From Mesorhizobium plurifarium (lineage in GTDB: Bacteria > Pseudomonadota > Alphaproteobacteria > Rhizobiales > Rhizobiaceae), in contig CCNB01000004.1 in assembly GCA_000824785.1 (NCBI GenBank), forward strand, positions 547,620-604,476: a stretch of DNA of 56,857 nt. Direction: 5' to 3'. Shown piece after piece: positions 16,726 to 26,827 of this stretch. The notes under the pieces were generated by a model, which did not search any database, was not told the origin of the DNA, and saw nothing but the letters and a program-made list of their open reading frames with translations. Every line of letters starts with the position of its first letter. The first letter of the stretch is position 1. A program made the translations under genes and the position numbers.

Positions 16726-17201
16726 CGGGCATCGTGAAGCCCAGACACGGGATCATTCCCTGGCCGCCGGTGATCTATGTCGTGGCGATTGCGGCGAGCG
16801 TCGCCCTCGGCATGCTCTACCCGCTGCCCTGGATCGGCGACATCTTCGGCGATCTCCTGTTCGGCATCGGCTGGGTGGCGCTGTTCGGCGTCGCCATGCT
16901 GTGGATCACGGCGATCCGCACCATGTTCAGGGCCAAGACGACGCTCGATCCCAACGCCGAGCCCGATCATCTGGTGACGTCGGGCCCCTTCGGCATCACC
17001 CGCAATCCGATGTATCTTGCCAACACGCTGCTTTTGATCGGCGTCGCCTTCATCACCGGCATCGCCTGGTTCCTGCTCTTTGCCTTCCTCGCCGCTTTCG
17101 CCACGCAGAAGCTGGCGATCGAGAAGGAGGAAAAGATCCTGGCGGCGAAGTTCGGCAAGAAATACCGCGACTATGCAAAAAGGGTGCGGCGCTGGATCTG
17201 A
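16722..17201 (+). CDS. Isoprenylcysteine carboxyl methyltransferase-family protein
   Basis: The 159-residue integral membrane protein matches the ICMT/phospholipid methyltransferase (PEMT-like) group. HLVTSGPFGITRNPMYLAN is the SAM-binding family motif, and KLAIEKEEKILAAKFG followed by YRDYAKRVRRW is the typical C terminus. Four membrane segments are apparent. GGAGGG precedes an ATG that overlaps the upstream stop codon, so translation is coupled to the HGSNAT-like protein. Bacterial members methylate lipids or unknown acceptors; prenyl-cysteine activity should not be assumed. Confidence 0.87.
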   Translation: MTGIVKPRHGIIPWPPVIYVVAIAASVALGMLYPLPWIGDIFGDLLFGIGWVALFGVAMLWITAIRTMFRAKTTLDPNAEPDHLVTSGPFGITRNPMYLANTLLLIGVAFITGIAWFLLFAFLAAFATQKLAIEKEEKILAAKFGKKYRDYAKRVRRWI

Positions 17202-17274
17202 CGCGGCTGCCGCGATGACGGCTGCTTGGTGTGATCAGACCGCACACCTCGGCGATTGGCAGGGGCATCCGCGA

Positions 17275-17459
17275 CTTCGTCATTCTAGGGCGGAGCAAGG
17301 AGCGAAGCGACGCGCGCAGACCCTAGAATCCATTCCGTGACGTCAAGGCGTCGCCACGGTGCAGAATTCTGCTCCGTTGCATTCGTCGGCTAAGGTCACA
17401 GAATGGATCCTCGGGTCTCCGCGTCCGCTTCGCTCCCGCTCCGCCCGTGGATGACGAAG
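17275..17459. repeat. MITE-like dispersed repeat, copy 1
   Basis: A 185-bp element starts CTTCGTCAT and ends ATGACGAAG, with further inverted GGGCGGAGC and GCTCCGCCC just inside the ends. Inner segments around AGAATCCATTCCGTGA and its inverted counterpart also pair, so the whole element folds on itself. A second copy is at 28480-28690. It has no coding capacity. It occupies most of the 324-bp gap between the ICMT-like and MerR genes. Confidence 0.8.
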
Positions 17460-17525
17460 CTGAGAGGCACCGGCTAACCTCGAACGTCTGCGATAGTTGC
17501 CCTGCAAGTCTCCGGCCCATCGCGC

Positions 17526-17912
17526 CTAGGTATTCACACCCAGCTCAGCCAGCCGCTCCACGCACGACTCCTCGGCCTGGTCCAGCTCGGCCAGCGTCTC
17601 TTCCAGGTCGCGCCGCTTCTGGCGCAGGTCCTCGCGCTTTTCCTCGATGCGTTTGATCATCAGCTTGAGCTGGCCGACCTCGCCGGGCGGCTCCTTGTAC
17701 ATCTGGATGATCTCGCGGATCTCGTTGATCGAGAAGCCGAGCCTTTTTCCCCGCATGATCTGACGGATGAGATGCCTGTCGGACGGCCGAAACAACCGCG
17801 TGCGGCCGCGCCTCACAGGCTGCACCAGCCCCTCGTCCTCGTAAAAACGCAACGTCCGCGTCGACACGTCGAATTCACGCGTCAGCTCGGTGATCGTATA
17901 ATATTCCCGCAT
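17526..17912 (-). CDS. MerR-family transcriptional regulator
   Basis: The 128-residue protein starts MREYYTITELTREFDV and has the MerR winged helix: TRTLRFYEDEGLVQPVRRGR then KRLGFSINEIREIIQMY. A coiled coil of about 50 residues follows (KLMIKRIEEKREDLRQKR), which mediates dimerisation. The start at 17912 is chosen because upstream sequence is Arg-rich and unlike the family. The single C-terminal Cys (ESCVERL) does not form a metal motif, so a LiuR- or stress-type MerR role is more likely than metal sensing. Its targets are unknown. Confidence 0.9.
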   Translation of the reverse strand: MREYYTITELTREFDVSTRTLRFYEDEGLVQPVRRGRTRLFRPSDRHLIRQIMRGKRLGFSINEIREIIQMYKEPPGEVGQLKLMIKRIEEKREDLRQKRRDLEETLAELDQAEESCVERLAELGVNT

Positions 17913-18055
17913 TGCTGCTCCCAAGCCCGGGCATCGCCTCCTTAAGCGTCGCCCTTCCCTCCGGTGATACCCATGCAGCGCCGGAATCGGCACCTGACCC
18001 CGCGGCAACCTCGCACGGCATTTACGTAAAAGTCAATTAACGCGGCCGTGGTGAT

Positions 18056-19474
18056 TTAGGGCACTCTAAACCACCATGTCGCCAGCCCAAGGAAGGCAAA
18101 GAAGCCGACGCAGTCGGTGACCGTGGTGACGAAGACCGCCGAGGCCACAGCCGGATCGATCTTGAAACGGTCGAGCACCAGCGGGATGAGGATGCCGGCA
18201 AGCGCGGCGGCAAACATGTTGATGATCATTGCCGCCGCGATGATGCCCCCCAGATTGGAGTCGTGGAACCAGAAGCCCGCGACCATGCCGATCAGCACCG
18301 CGAACACCATGCCGTTGATGAAGCCGACACCCAGCTCGCGGCGGATGATGCGCGCGGCGTTGTAGATATCGAGGTCCCTGGTCGCCAGCGCGCGCACAGT
18401 GACGGTCATGGTTTGCGAGCCGGCATTGCCGCCCATGCCGGCGACGATCGGCATCAGCACCGCCAGCGCCACGATATGCTCGATCGTGCGGTCGAACAGG
18501 CCGATGACCGAGGCGGCGAGGAAAGCGGTCAGCAGATTGACCAGCAGCCAGGGCACGCGCGAGCGCGAGGTGGCGAGCACCGTGTCGGACAGTTCTTCGT
18601 CGCCGACGCCGCCCATGCGCAGAAGGTCCTCCTCCGCCTCTTCCTGGATGACGTCGACCACATCGTCGATGGTGAGCACGCCGACCAGCCGCCCGTTCTC
18701 GTCGACCACGGCGGCGGAGAGCAAATTGTATTGCTCGAACTCGCGGGCCGCCTCTTCCTGATCCATCGTGGCCGGGATCGCGTGCAAGGTTTCATGCATG
18801 ACCTCCTCGACCTTGACCGCGCGTTTGGTGCGCAGGATCTGGTCGAGGTCGATGGCGCCGACCAGCTTGAAGCTCGGGTCGATGACGAAGATCTGGCTGA
18901 AGCGCTCGGGCAGGTTCTTGTCCTCGCGCATGTAGTCGATGGTCTGGCCGATGGTCCAGAACGGCGGCACGGCGACGAACTCGGTCTGCATGCGCCGGCC
19001 GGCCGTCTCTTCCGGATAGTCCAGCGCGCGTCTGAGCCTGATGCGCTCGGTGAAAGGCAATTGCGACAGGATCTCGTCCTGGTCTTCCTTCTCGAGATCC
19101 TCGAGAATGTAGACGGCATCGTCGGAATCGAGCTCCTGCACCGCTTGCGCGATCTGCTCGTTGGGCAGGTTGTCGACGATGTCGAGGCGGATCGCCTCGT
19201 CGACCTCGGTCAGCGCGGAGAAGTCGAAATCTGAGCCGAGCAATTCGACCAGCGCGCGGCGCTGTTCAGGGTGAAGCGCCTCCAGCACGTCGCCGAGTTC
19301 CGACTGGTGCAGGTCATCGACTTCGCGCTTGAGGGTGATCGTATCGCGGTCGGCGATCGCCGCGCCGATCTGGGCAAGGAAGGAGGCGCGTACGGCGCCA
19401 TCCTCGCCATAGATGTCGGCGTGATGCTCCTCGCCGGGCGCGGCGCCGGTCGTCTGTCTGTCCTGGCCTTCCAC
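18056..19474 (-). CDS. mgtE: MgtE magnesium transporter
   Basis: The 472-residue protein has the MgtE layout: N-terminal superhelical MgtE_N domain (DLHQSELGDVLEAL onward), a CBS pair (YMREDKNLPERFSQIFVID and MDQEEAAREFEQYNLLSAAV), and five C-terminal membrane helices with MPIVAGMGGNAGSQT, the pore and selectivity segment. It mediates gated Mg2+ uptake across the inner membrane; the cytosolic domains sense Mg2+. I choose GTG 19474 because GGGAGG lies five bases upstream; TTG 19489 gives five more residues. Confidence 0.92.
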   Translation of the reverse strand: MEGQDRQTTGAAPGEEHHADIYGEDGAVRASFLAQIGAAIADRDTITLKREVDDLHQSELGDVLEALHPEQRRALVELLGSDFDFSALTEVDEAIRLDIVDNLPNEQIAQAVQELDSDDAVYILEDLEKEDQDEILSQLPFTERIRLRRALDYPEETAGRRMQTEFVAVPPFWTIGQTIDYMREDKNLPERFSQIFVIDPSFKLVGAIDLDQILRTKRAVKVEEVMHETLHAIPATMDQEEAAREFEQYNLLSAAVVDENGRLVGVLTIDDVVDVIQEEAEEDLLRMGGVGDEELSDTVLATSRSRVPWLLVNLLTAFLAASVIGLFDRTIEHIVALAVLMPIVAGMGGNAGSQTMTVTVRALATRDLDIYNAARIIRRELGVGFINGMVFAVLIGMVAGFWFHDSNLGGIIAAAMIINMFAAALAGILIPLVLDRFKIDPAVASAVFVTTVTDCVGFFAFLGLATWWFRVP

Positions 19475-19834
19475 CAGCGCCTCCCGCAACGAGGAATCCC
19501 GAAATGAGGTCTAGTGCATGATCCCGAAAAGGGGAAACCGCTTTTCGGGAAATCCAAACCCTGTTCGGCAGATAGCGCGGCAATGGGATTCGTCCTGGAA
19601 AGATGTCGCTCTAGCGCGCGGAATAGCCGAGGAAATGTGGCGTTGTCTTCGCCCGGCGACCACTCACGAACAGTGCGGCGCATCCGAGTCGCAGGCGCGA
19701 CAATCGCTTCAGCCGTCGCGACAGCGCATGTCGCTGGGGAAAGAGCACCCCTTCCCCATTGAGGCAGAATTGTCGTGATGGATGATCCAGCAGGATCAGC
19801 GCATCGCTAAACGCTCCGAGGACAAACGCTGCCC
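19475..19834. other. Intergenic region between mgtE and LuxR-type gene
   Basis: This 360-bp divergent region contains one palindromic repeat (19513-19550). The rest shows no gene and no promoter strong enough to name. It should carry promoters for both flanking genes. Confidence 0.4.
19513..19550. repeat. Palindromic repeat, partial CGAAAA-family copy
   Basis: GCATGATCCCGAAAAG and CTTTTCGGGA are the left and inner right arms of the family. The outer right arm (ATCATGC) is missing, so this copy looks truncated or diverged. Confidence 0.65.
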
Positions 19835-20506
19835 TTGAACATCAAGTCTGGAAAGACGAGCGGAGGAATTGCCGAGCGGCGCGTTCGCGTTGTCGTTGCC
19901 GAACGCAATCCATTCGTGGTCTCGGCGCTGCGCGAAATGCTCGAATGCGACGGCCGTTTCGATTTGCTCGGTTCCGTGCACAGCGGCGCGCAATTCCTGG
20001 AACTGGCCGCCGCCACGACATTCGATGTCGCCGTCGTCGGCTGGAAGCTCGCCGATATGGATGGCGCCGATGTGCTTACGGAAGTTCAGAGCCGCGAGCT
20101 TGGCGTGCGCATCACGATCTTTTCCAACGACCACGACATCGGCATTCTCAAGCAATGCGTGCGCCTGGGCGCTCAAGGCTACTGCTTCCAGTTCGACGAT
20201 CCGCCTGTGATCTTCGAGACGATCCTGGCGGTCGCGCATGGCCGCATCTGCATTCCCTATATCGACATCAACAAGGTCAACGACACGCCGTTGTCCCGGC
20301 TCACCGTGCGCGAGCGGGAGTTGCTGGCGGTGCTTTCCGACGGATGGACCAATCTGCAGATCGCGACGCGGACCGGGATTTCCGAGAACACGGTGAAGTA
20401 CCACCTGAAGAATCTCTACGACAAGCTGGACGTCCGCAACCGCGCCATGGCCGTCGCGCTCTATTCCAGCGAGAAACAACGCACGCCCAAATCGCCCGTC
20501 GGGTAG
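19835..20506 (+). CDS. LuxR/NarL-type regulator with degenerate receiver domain
   Basis: The 223-residue protein has an N-terminal CheY-like fold (VRVVVAERNPFVVSALREML) and a C-terminal LuxR helix-turn-helix (LTVRERELLAVLSDGWTNLQ, then ISENTVKYHLKNLYDKLDV). The phospho-acceptor Asp is absent: the segment reads VAVVGWKLADMDG where response regulators have a D in place of G. The acidic pair is AER, and the conserved Lys is replaced in LGAQGYCFQFDD. It therefore probably works without phosphorylation. The only plausible start is TTG 19835. It lies 122 bases upstream of the serine-cycle genes in the same direction, which suggests, but does not prove, that it regulates them. Confidence 0.86.
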   Translation: MNIKSGKTSGGIAERRVRVVVAERNPFVVSALREMLECDGRFDLLGSVHSGAQFLELAAATTFDVAVVGWKLADMDGADVLTEVQSRELGVRITIFSNDHDIGILKQCVRLGAQGYCFQFDDPPVIFETILAVAHGRICIPYIDINKVNDTPLSRLTVRERELLAVLSDGWTNLQIATRTGISENTVKYHLKNLYDKLDVRNRAMAVALYSSEKQRTPKSPVG

Positions 20507-20550
20507 GCTGATCGGGTAGGACCATCCCACCCGCAAGAGCAAACAACTTA

Positions 20551-20573
20551 CCCGGCAAGGTGTTGTTGCCGGG
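20551..20573 (+). terminator. Hairpin between LuxR-type gene and sgaA
   Basis: CCCGGCAA and TTGCCGGG form a perfect 8-bp stem with a 7-base loop, 55 bases upstream of the sgaA start. There is no T tract. It may attenuate read-through from the regulator gene or stabilise the leader of the operon. Confidence 0.5.
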
Positions 20574-20628
20574 CCTCGTCGAAACGAAACTGCCTCCACT
20601 ATCCCAAACGATCGGAGGAGTTTCGCGC

Positions 20629-21819
20629 ATGGCTGGGTTCACGCATCTTTTCATCCCGGGGCCCACCAACATTCCCGAGCAAGTCCGGCAGGCGATGAAC
20701 CTGCCGATGGAGGATATGCGCGCCGCCTCCTTCCCCGACCTGACCTTGCCGCTGTTCGATGACATCAAGCGAGTTTTCAAGAACGAGACCGGCCGTGTCT
20801 TCATCTATCCCTCCTCCGGCACCGGCGCCTGGGAAGCGGCGATGACGAATGTGCTCAGCCCCGGCGACAAGGTGCTCATGTCGCGCTTCGGCCAGTTCTC
20901 GCATCTGTGGGTCGACATGGCCGAGCGTCTTGGCTTCGATGTCGACGTCATCGACTGCGAATGGGGCACGGGCGTTCCGCTCGAGCTCTATGCAGAGCGG
21001 CTGAAAGCCGACAAGGCGCACCTCATCAAGGCGGTGTTCTGCACGCAGAACGAAACCGCGACAGGCGTCACCAGCGACGTCGCCGGCTGCCGCGCCGCGC
21101 TCGATGCTGCCAACCATCCTGCCCTCCTCTTCGTCGATGGCGTCTCCTCGATCGGCTCGATCGACTTCCGGCAGGAGGAATGGGGCGTCGACTGCGCCGT
21201 CTCCGGCTCGCAAAAAGGCTTCATGCTGCCGGCCGGCCTCGGCTTCCTGTCGGTCAGCAAGAAGGCGCTTGCCGCCGCGCGGGTTTCGACGCACCGGCGC
21301 TGCTACTTCTCCTTCGAGGACATGATCCGCGCCAACGATGCCGGCTATTTCCCCTACACGCCGGCGACGCAGCTGCTGCGCGGCCTGCGCGCCTCGCTCG
21401 ACCTGATCGAGGAGGAAGGGCTGGACAACATCTTCGCGCGCCATCATCGCCTGGCCGAAGGCGTGCGCAAGGCGGTCGACGCGTGGGGTCTGAAACTCTG
21501 CGCCAGGGCGCCGAAATGGCATTCCGATACGGTCAGCGCCATCCTGGTGCCGGAGGGCATCGACAGCGGCGATGTCGTCAAGCGCGCTTACCGGGCGTAC
21601 AAGACATCGCTCGGCGGCGGCCTCAACAAGGTGTTCGGCAAGGTCTTCCGCATCGGCCATCTCGGCTGGCTGAACGAGGTGATGGTCTGCGCCTCGCTGT
21701 CGGCGGCCGAAATGGCGTTGCTCGATTGCGGCGTGCGCCTGGCGCCGGGTTCGGGCGTGGCCGCGGCGATCGAGCATTTCCGCCGCACGGCCGACGTGCC
21801 TGTCGCCAAGGCGGCGTGA
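20629..21819 (+). CDS. sgaA: Serine-glyoxylate aminotransferase
   Basis: The 396-residue protein is a class V PLP aminotransferase of the alanine/serine-glyoxylate type. It starts MAGFTHLFIPGPTNIPEQVR, has the N-terminal SSGTGAWEAAMTN segment, and the PLP lysine is in SGSQKGFMLPAGLGF at about residue 195. It converts serine and glyoxylate to hydroxypyruvate and glycine, the entry step of the serine cycle. GGAGGAG precedes the start. It leads a tight operon with mclA, mtkA and mtkB, which makes this specific assignment stronger than sequence alone. Confidence 0.92.
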   Translation: MAGFTHLFIPGPTNIPEQVRQAMNLPMEDMRAASFPDLTLPLFDDIKRVFKNETGRVFIYPSSGTGAWEAAMTNVLSPGDKVLMSRFGQFSHLWVDMAERLGFDVDVIDCEWGTGVPLELYAERLKADKAHLIKAVFCTQNETATGVTSDVAGCRAALDAANHPALLFVDGVSSIGSIDFRQEEWGVDCAVSGSQKGFMLPAGLGFLSVSKKALAAARVSTHRRCYFSFEDMIRANDAGYFPYTPATQLLRGLRASLDLIEEEGLDNIFARHHRLAEGVRKAVDAWGLKLCARAPKWHSDTVSAILVPEGIDSGDVVKRAYRAYKTSLGGGLNKVFGKVFRIGHLGWLNEVMVCASLSAAEMALLDCGVRLAPGSGVAAAIEHFRRTADVPVAKAA

Positions 21820-21829
21820 GGAGCCGACC

Positions 21830-22792
21830 ATGAGCCACACCATCAACCATCTGAAGAAACTGCGACTGCAGCGCAGCGAGCTCGCCGTGCCGGGTTCGAG
21901 CCCGGAGATGATCGACAAGGCGGCGAACAGCGGCGCCGACTTCGTCTTCCTCGACATCGAGGATGCGGTGGCGCCGCCCGACAAGGAGCGCGCCCGCAAG
22001 AACATCATCCAGGCGCTGAACGACATCGACTGGCGCGCCAAGGGCAAGACCGTCTCGGTGCGCATCAACGGCCTCGACACCCACTACATGTACCGCGACG
22101 TCGTCGACGTCATGGAACAGGCCGGCGACCGGTTGGACACCATACTGGTGCCGAAGGTCGGCGTGCCGGCCGACCTCTATATGGTCGAGGCCATGGTCAA
22201 CCAGATCGAGATGGCCAAGGGTTTCAAGACCCGCGTCGGCCTCGAAGCCTTGATCGAAACGGCGTTGGGCATGGCCAATGTCGAGGCAATCGCCGCCACG
22301 CCCGGCCGGCTGGAAGCGATGCATTTCGGCGTCGCCGACTATGCCGCCTCCAACAAGGCGCGCACCGTCAACATCGGTGGGCTCAACCCCGATTATCCCG
22401 GCGACCAATGGCATTTCGCCTTGTCGCGCATGACGGTCGCCTGCCGCGCCTATGGCCTGCGTGCCATCGACGGGCCGTTCGGCGATTTCTCTGACCCAGA
22501 AGGCTACATGGCCGCCGCAAGGCGCGCCGCAGCGCTCGGCATCGAAGGCAAATGGGCGATCCATCCGTCGCAGATTGCCTTGGCCAACGACGTGTTCTCG
22601 CCGCCTGAGAAGGAAGTCACGCGCGCCCGCCGCATCCTTGAGGTGCTGAAGGAGGCGGAGGCGCTCGGCAAGGGTGCGGCTGCCCTCGACGGCAAGATGA
22701 TCGACGCTGCGTCGGAACGCATGGCGCGCAACGTGCTGGTGGTGAACGAGGCGATCGAGCGCGCTAGCCAGGTGCATGGCGCGGCGCACTAA
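21830..22792 (+). CDS. mclA: Malyl-CoA lyase (CoA ester lyase)
   Basis: The 320-residue enzyme is of the HpcH/CitE TIM-barrel family and cleaves malyl-CoA to acetyl-CoA and glyoxylate. Family segments are RSELAVPGSSPEMIDKA, FVFLDIEDAVAPPDKERA (metal-binding acidic residues), VRINGLDTHYMYRDVVD, IETALGMANVEAIA and GKWAIHPSQIALAN. These closely resemble the methylotroph serine-cycle enzyme as I recall it. It starts 10 bases after sgaA and is 15 bases before mtkA. It closes the cycle by regenerating glyoxylate for SgaA. Cytosolic. Confidence 0.93.
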   Translation: MSHTINHLKKLRLQRSELAVPGSSPEMIDKAANSGADFVFLDIEDAVAPPDKERARKNIIQALNDIDWRAKGKTVSVRINGLDTHYMYRDVVDVMEQAGDRLDTILVPKVGVPADLYMVEAMVNQIEMAKGFKTRVGLEALIETALGMANVEAIAATPGRLEAMHFGVADYAASNKARTVNIGGLNPDYPGDQWHFALSRMTVACRAYGLRAIDGPFGDFSDPEGYMAAARRAAALGIEGKWAIHPSQIALANDVFSPPEKEVTRARRILEVLKEAEALGKGAAALDGKMIDAASERMARNVLVVNEAIERASQVHGAAH

Positions 22793-22807
22793 AAATACCG
22801 GGAGGAC

Positions 22808-23998
22808 ATGATGGATATCCACGAATACCAGGCCAAGGAACTGCTCGCCCGCCACGGCGTGCACGTGCCGCGCGGCGGGCTGGCCTACAGCCCCGAGCAG
22901 GCGACCTACCGTGCGCGCGAGATCGGCGGCTCGAAATGGGTGCTGAAGGCGCAGGTCCATTCCGGCGCGCGCGGCAAGGCCGGCGGCATCAAGCTCTGCT
23001 CGAACGACGAGGAGATTTCCAATGCGGCCGAAGCCATGCTCGGGCGCAAGCTGGTGACCCAGCAGACCGGCCCGCGCGGCAAGCTGATCTCGCGCCTCTA
23101 TCTCGAGGAAGCCGTCGACATCGCGCAGGAGCTCTATCTCGGCTTCGTGCTCGACCGCAAGGAAGAGCGCGTCATGATCGTGGCGTCGGCCGCCGGCGGC
23201 ATGGAGATCGAGGAGATCGCCGAGACGGCGCCGGATTCGATCATCCGCGCCACCGTCGATCCCGGCGTCGGCATGCAGCGCTTCCAGGCGCGCGAGATCG
23301 CCTTCGGGCTCGGGCTCGAGGACAATCTGATCGGCAAGGCGACCGAGACCATCCTCGGCTGCTACCGGGTATTCCGCGACTATGACGCCACGATGCTGGA
23401 GATCAACCCGCTGGTGGTGACGCGCGACGGCAGCCTCGTCGCGCTCGACGCCAAGATGTCGTTCGACGAGAACGCGCTGTTTCGGCGTCCGGAAATCTCC
23501 GAGCTGCGCGACAAGAGCCAGGAAGACCCCCGCGAGACTTTCGCCAGCGACCGCGGCCTCTCCTATGTCGGGCTCGACGGCAATATCGGCTGCATCATCA
23601 ACGGCGCCGGTCTCGCCATGGCGACGATGGACATGATCAAGATCGCCGGCGGCGAGCCGGCCAACTTCCTCGACATCGGCGGCGGCGCCTCGCCGGAGCG
23701 GGTGGCGAAATCCTTCCGCGCCGTGCTCGGCGACAAGAATGTCGAGACCATCCTGGTCAACATCTTCGCCGGCATCAACCGCTGCGACTGGGTCGCCGAA
23801 GGCGTTATCAAGGCGATCCGCGAGGTCGGCGTCGACGTGCCGCTGGTGGTGCGCCTTTCCGGCACCAAGGTCGAGGAGGGGCGCAAGATCCTGGCCGATT
23901 CCGGCGAGAACGTGATCGTCGCCGACACGCTGGCCGAAGCCGCCGAAAAAGCCGTCGCCGCCTGGCGCGAAGCCGCCAAGAACAAAAAAGCAGCCTGA
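22808..23998 (+). CDS. mtkA: Malate-CoA ligase, beta subunit
   Basis: The 396-residue subunit has an ATP-grasp domain and a CoA-ligase domain like SucC. Visible are [47 protein letters not shown] and [13 protein letters not shown]. Succinyl-CoA synthetase beta is the paralogue; assignment to malate thiokinase rests on the location between mclA and mtkB in a serine-cycle operon. ATG 22811 is an equally good start. GGAGG precedes it. Confidence 0.9.
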   Translation: MMDIHEYQAKELLARHGVHVPRGGLAYSPEQATYRAREIGGSKWVLKAQVHSGARGKAGGIKLCSNDEEISNAAEAMLGRKLVTQQTGPRGKLISRLYLEEAVDIAQELYLGFVLDRKEERVMIVASAAGGMEIEEIAETAPDSIIRATVDPGVGMQRFQAREIAFGLGLEDNLIGKATETILGCYRVFRDYDATMLEINPLVVTRDGSLVALDAKMSFDENALFRRPEISELRDKSQEDPRETFASDRGLSYVGLDGNIGCIINGAGLAMATMDMIKIAGGEPANFLDIGGGASPERVAKSFRAVLGDKNVETILVNIFAGINRCDWVAEGVIKAIREVGVDVPLVVRLSGTKVEEGRKILADSGENVIVADTLAEAAEKAVAAWREAAKNKKAA

Positions 23999-24011
23999 GG
24001 GAGGTCGAGAA

Positions 24012-24911
<900 letters not shown>

Positions 24912-24931
24912 CGCGCCGATCGATACCGGCT

Positions 24932-24958
24932 ACCCTTGTGTGGAAACCGCACAAGGGT
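24932..24958 (+). terminator. Hairpin after mtkB
   Basis: ACCCTTGTG and CACAAGGGT form a perfect 9-bp stem with a 9-base loop, 20 bases after the mtkB stop. No T tract follows. It is well placed as the operon 3' end. Confidence 0.55.
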
Positions 24959-25015
24959 CTGCGGCTGAGGATGCGTCGGCTTGGCTTGACCTCGACCAAG
25001 CGTATGTGGCCTTTG

Positions 25016-25609
25016 TCATTGCTGTCGCGGGGCCCTAAAATGGCGTGTCACGAAGACATCGATAGGGCCGGTCAGCGCTTCTGCTTCCCGTTTGATCTTG
25101 CCTTCGTCCCAGTCCCACCAACGAATGGTCAGCAGCTTTGAAATGACCTGGTCGTCGAAGCGATACTTGACGACTTTTGCCGGATTGCCTGTCGCAACAG
25201 CATAAGGCGGCACATCTCTTGCCACGACGGCATGAGCGCCAATGACTGCGCCATCGCCAATTTTCACTCCCGGCATAATGGCGGCGTTACGGCCGATCCA
25301 TACATCGTGCCCAACGTGAATGCCTTTGCGCTTTCCAAGGCTTGCGGCCGGCGCCGGCTGTTTGAGAACGCAAAAGTGGATCGGGAAAGACGTCGCGCAG
25401 TCGTGAACGTGACCGCTTTTGCAGTAAAACTGTACGCCACTTGCGACTGAGCAATACGACCCGACGATCAGCGGAGCGTCCTCAGATGCCATCCAGACAC
25501 TTTCGCCGGTCACACCGTAGGTGTAGCGTCCAACGGTAGCAAAGTCTGGTATTTTCGGCTTCAGGCCAAATAGGCCCTTCCTCCGAGCCCAGTTAGATAG
25601 TCTCGACAT
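25016..25609 (-). CDS. CatB-like hexapeptide-repeat O-acetyltransferase
   Basis: The 197-residue protein is a left-handed beta-helix acyltransferase of the xenobiotic/CatB and NodL-like group. The repeat region includes [20 protein letters not shown] and [20 protein letters not shown], then [13 protein letters not shown], and DWDEGKI near the end. The catalytic His is probably in the PIHFCVL segment. GGGGGGA precedes ATG 25609; an ATG at 25657 would add 16 residues. The acceptor may be chloramphenicol, a sugar or a polysaccharide. Base composition is visibly less GC-rich than its neighbours and it lies just 3' of tRNA-Leu, consistent with transfer (inference). Confidence 0.85.
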   Translation of the reverse strand: MSRLSNWARRKGLFGLKPKIPDFATVGRYTYGVTGESVWMASEDAPLIVGSYCSVASGVQFYCKSGHVHDCATSFPIHFCVLKQPAPAASLGKRKGIHVGHDVWIGRNAAIMPGVKIGDGAVIGAHAVVARDVPPYAVATGNPAKVVKYRFDDQVISKLLTIRWWDWDEGKIKREAEALTGPIDVFVTRHFRAPRQQ

Positions 25610-25755
25610 CAGTCCCCCCGGCTTGTTCGAATTCGTCCATAGCCGACGATTCTTCACAACCCAAGAGATTTCCCGAGTAGAGACTGAAACCAGAGCGATG
25701 AGAATAGCTTGGCATCATCGCCGCAGACTGGCGGCTTGATAACTCAAGACTTGAT

Positions 25756-25840
25756 TGGTGCGGTCGAGAAGACTCGAACTTCCACGGGTTGCCCCACAGC
25801 GACCTCAACGCTGCGCGTCTACCAATTCCGCCACGACCGC
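25756..25840 (-). tRNA. tRNA-Leu (anticodon GAG)
   Basis: On the minus strand the acceptor arms GCGGTCG and CGACCGC pair, followed by A and an encoded CCA (25756-25758). The anticodon stem CAGCG/CGCTG flanks the loop TTGAGGT, giving anticodon GAG, which reads CUC and CUU. The D arm TGGCGGAATTGGTAGAC, the long variable arm and the T-arm GTTCGAGTC are typical of tRNA-Leu. Confidence 0.95.
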
Positions 25841-26009
25841 ACGTGGTAGGAGCCGGAACCGTCCGGCCCGGGGCCTGTAGCAAATCGTTTCCGGCGAAAC
25901 AAGTGCGCTGAGCGGAATATTCGTCGCTCATTTGCACAACCCTCTACAGGCTGGCGGCGCACGGCCGGAACTGGACGTTTCGGCCGATTGCCGCCATATA
26001 AGGCCAGAC

Positions 26010-26055
26010 GCATGCCGCCCAAAGGTGAAACGCGATTTTGGGATCGCGGCATGCA
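26010..26055. repeat. Palindromic repeat, diverged copy upstream of lipB
   Basis: GCATGCCGC and GCGGCATGC pair as outer arms, with inner CCCAAA and TTTGGG-like arms. It lies 21 bases upstream of the lipB start, so it could influence the lipB leader. Confidence 0.65.
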
Positions 26056-26076
26056 TAGCCGATAAACGAACAATCC

Positions 26077-26820
26077 ATGACAGAACGCAGCCAGATCGCC
26101 ACGTCGTTCCTTCCTCTCCCCGGTTCGGCGCCGGTGGAATGGGTGATCGAACCGGGCCTGACGTCCTATCCGGACGCGCTGGCCTTCATGGAGGCGCGCG
26201 CCGAGGCGATCCGCAGCGGAGCTGCCGGCGAGATGGTCTGGCTGGTCGAGCATCCGCCGCTCTACACCGCTGGCACCAGCGCACGAATCGAGGACCTGAT
26301 CGATCCCGACCGCTTTCCGGTCTTTGCCGCGGGCCGCGGCGGCGAATACACCTATCACGGTCCCGGCCAGCGCGTGGGCTATGTCATGCTCGACCTGAAG
26401 CGCCGGCGCGAGGACGTGCGCGCCTTCGTCGCGGCGCTTGAGCAATGGATCATCGCCACGCTCGGCGCCTTCAACGTGCGCGGCGAGCGACGCGAGGACC
26501 GCGTCGGCGTCTGGGTGGTGCGGCCGGATCGCCCTGCCCTGCCCGACGGCACGCCGGCCGAGGACAAGATCGCGGCAATCGGCATCCGGCTGCGGCGCTG
26601 GGTGAGCTTTCACGGCATCGCCATCAATGTCGAGCCGGACCTCGGCCATTTCAGCGGCATCGTGCCTTGCGGCGTCTCGGACCATGGCGTGACCAGCCTC
26701 GTCGATCTCGGCCTGCCCGTCACCATGGCCGACCTCGACCTGGCGCTAAAATCAGCCTTTGAGGATGTGTTCGGTCCCGCAGCCGTCCCGGCTGCCGAGA
26801 TGGCCAGAAAAGCAGGCTAA
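26077..26820 (+). CDS. lipB: LipB, octanoyl-[ACP]:protein N-octanoyltransferase
   Basis: The 247-residue enzyme moves octanoate from acyl carrier protein to lipoyl domains, the first step of lipoate synthesis. Diagnostic motifs are [19 protein letters not shown] near residue 87, the catalytic Lys in [18 protein letters not shown], and the catalytic Cys in [13 protein letters not shown] at about residue 199. Length matches the family. It is monocistronic as far as can be seen. Cytosolic. Confidence 0.95.
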   Translation: MTERSQIATSFLPLPGSAPVEWVIEPGLTSYPDALAFMEARAEAIRSGAAGEMVWLVEHPPLYTAGTSARIEDLIDPDRFPVFAAGRGGEYTYHGPGQRVGYVMLDLKRRREDVRAFVAALEQWIIATLGAFNVRGERREDRVGVWVVRPDRPALPDGTPAEDKIAAIGIRLRRWVSFHGIAINVEPDLGHFSGIVPCGVSDHGVTSLVDLGLPVTMADLDLALKSAFEDVFGPAAVPAAEMARKAG

Positions 26821-26827
26821 GCCGTCC

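Noticed and set aside
17275..17459. Insertion sequence
   Set aside because: No transposase frame exists in either copy; only a non-autonomous repeat is supported.
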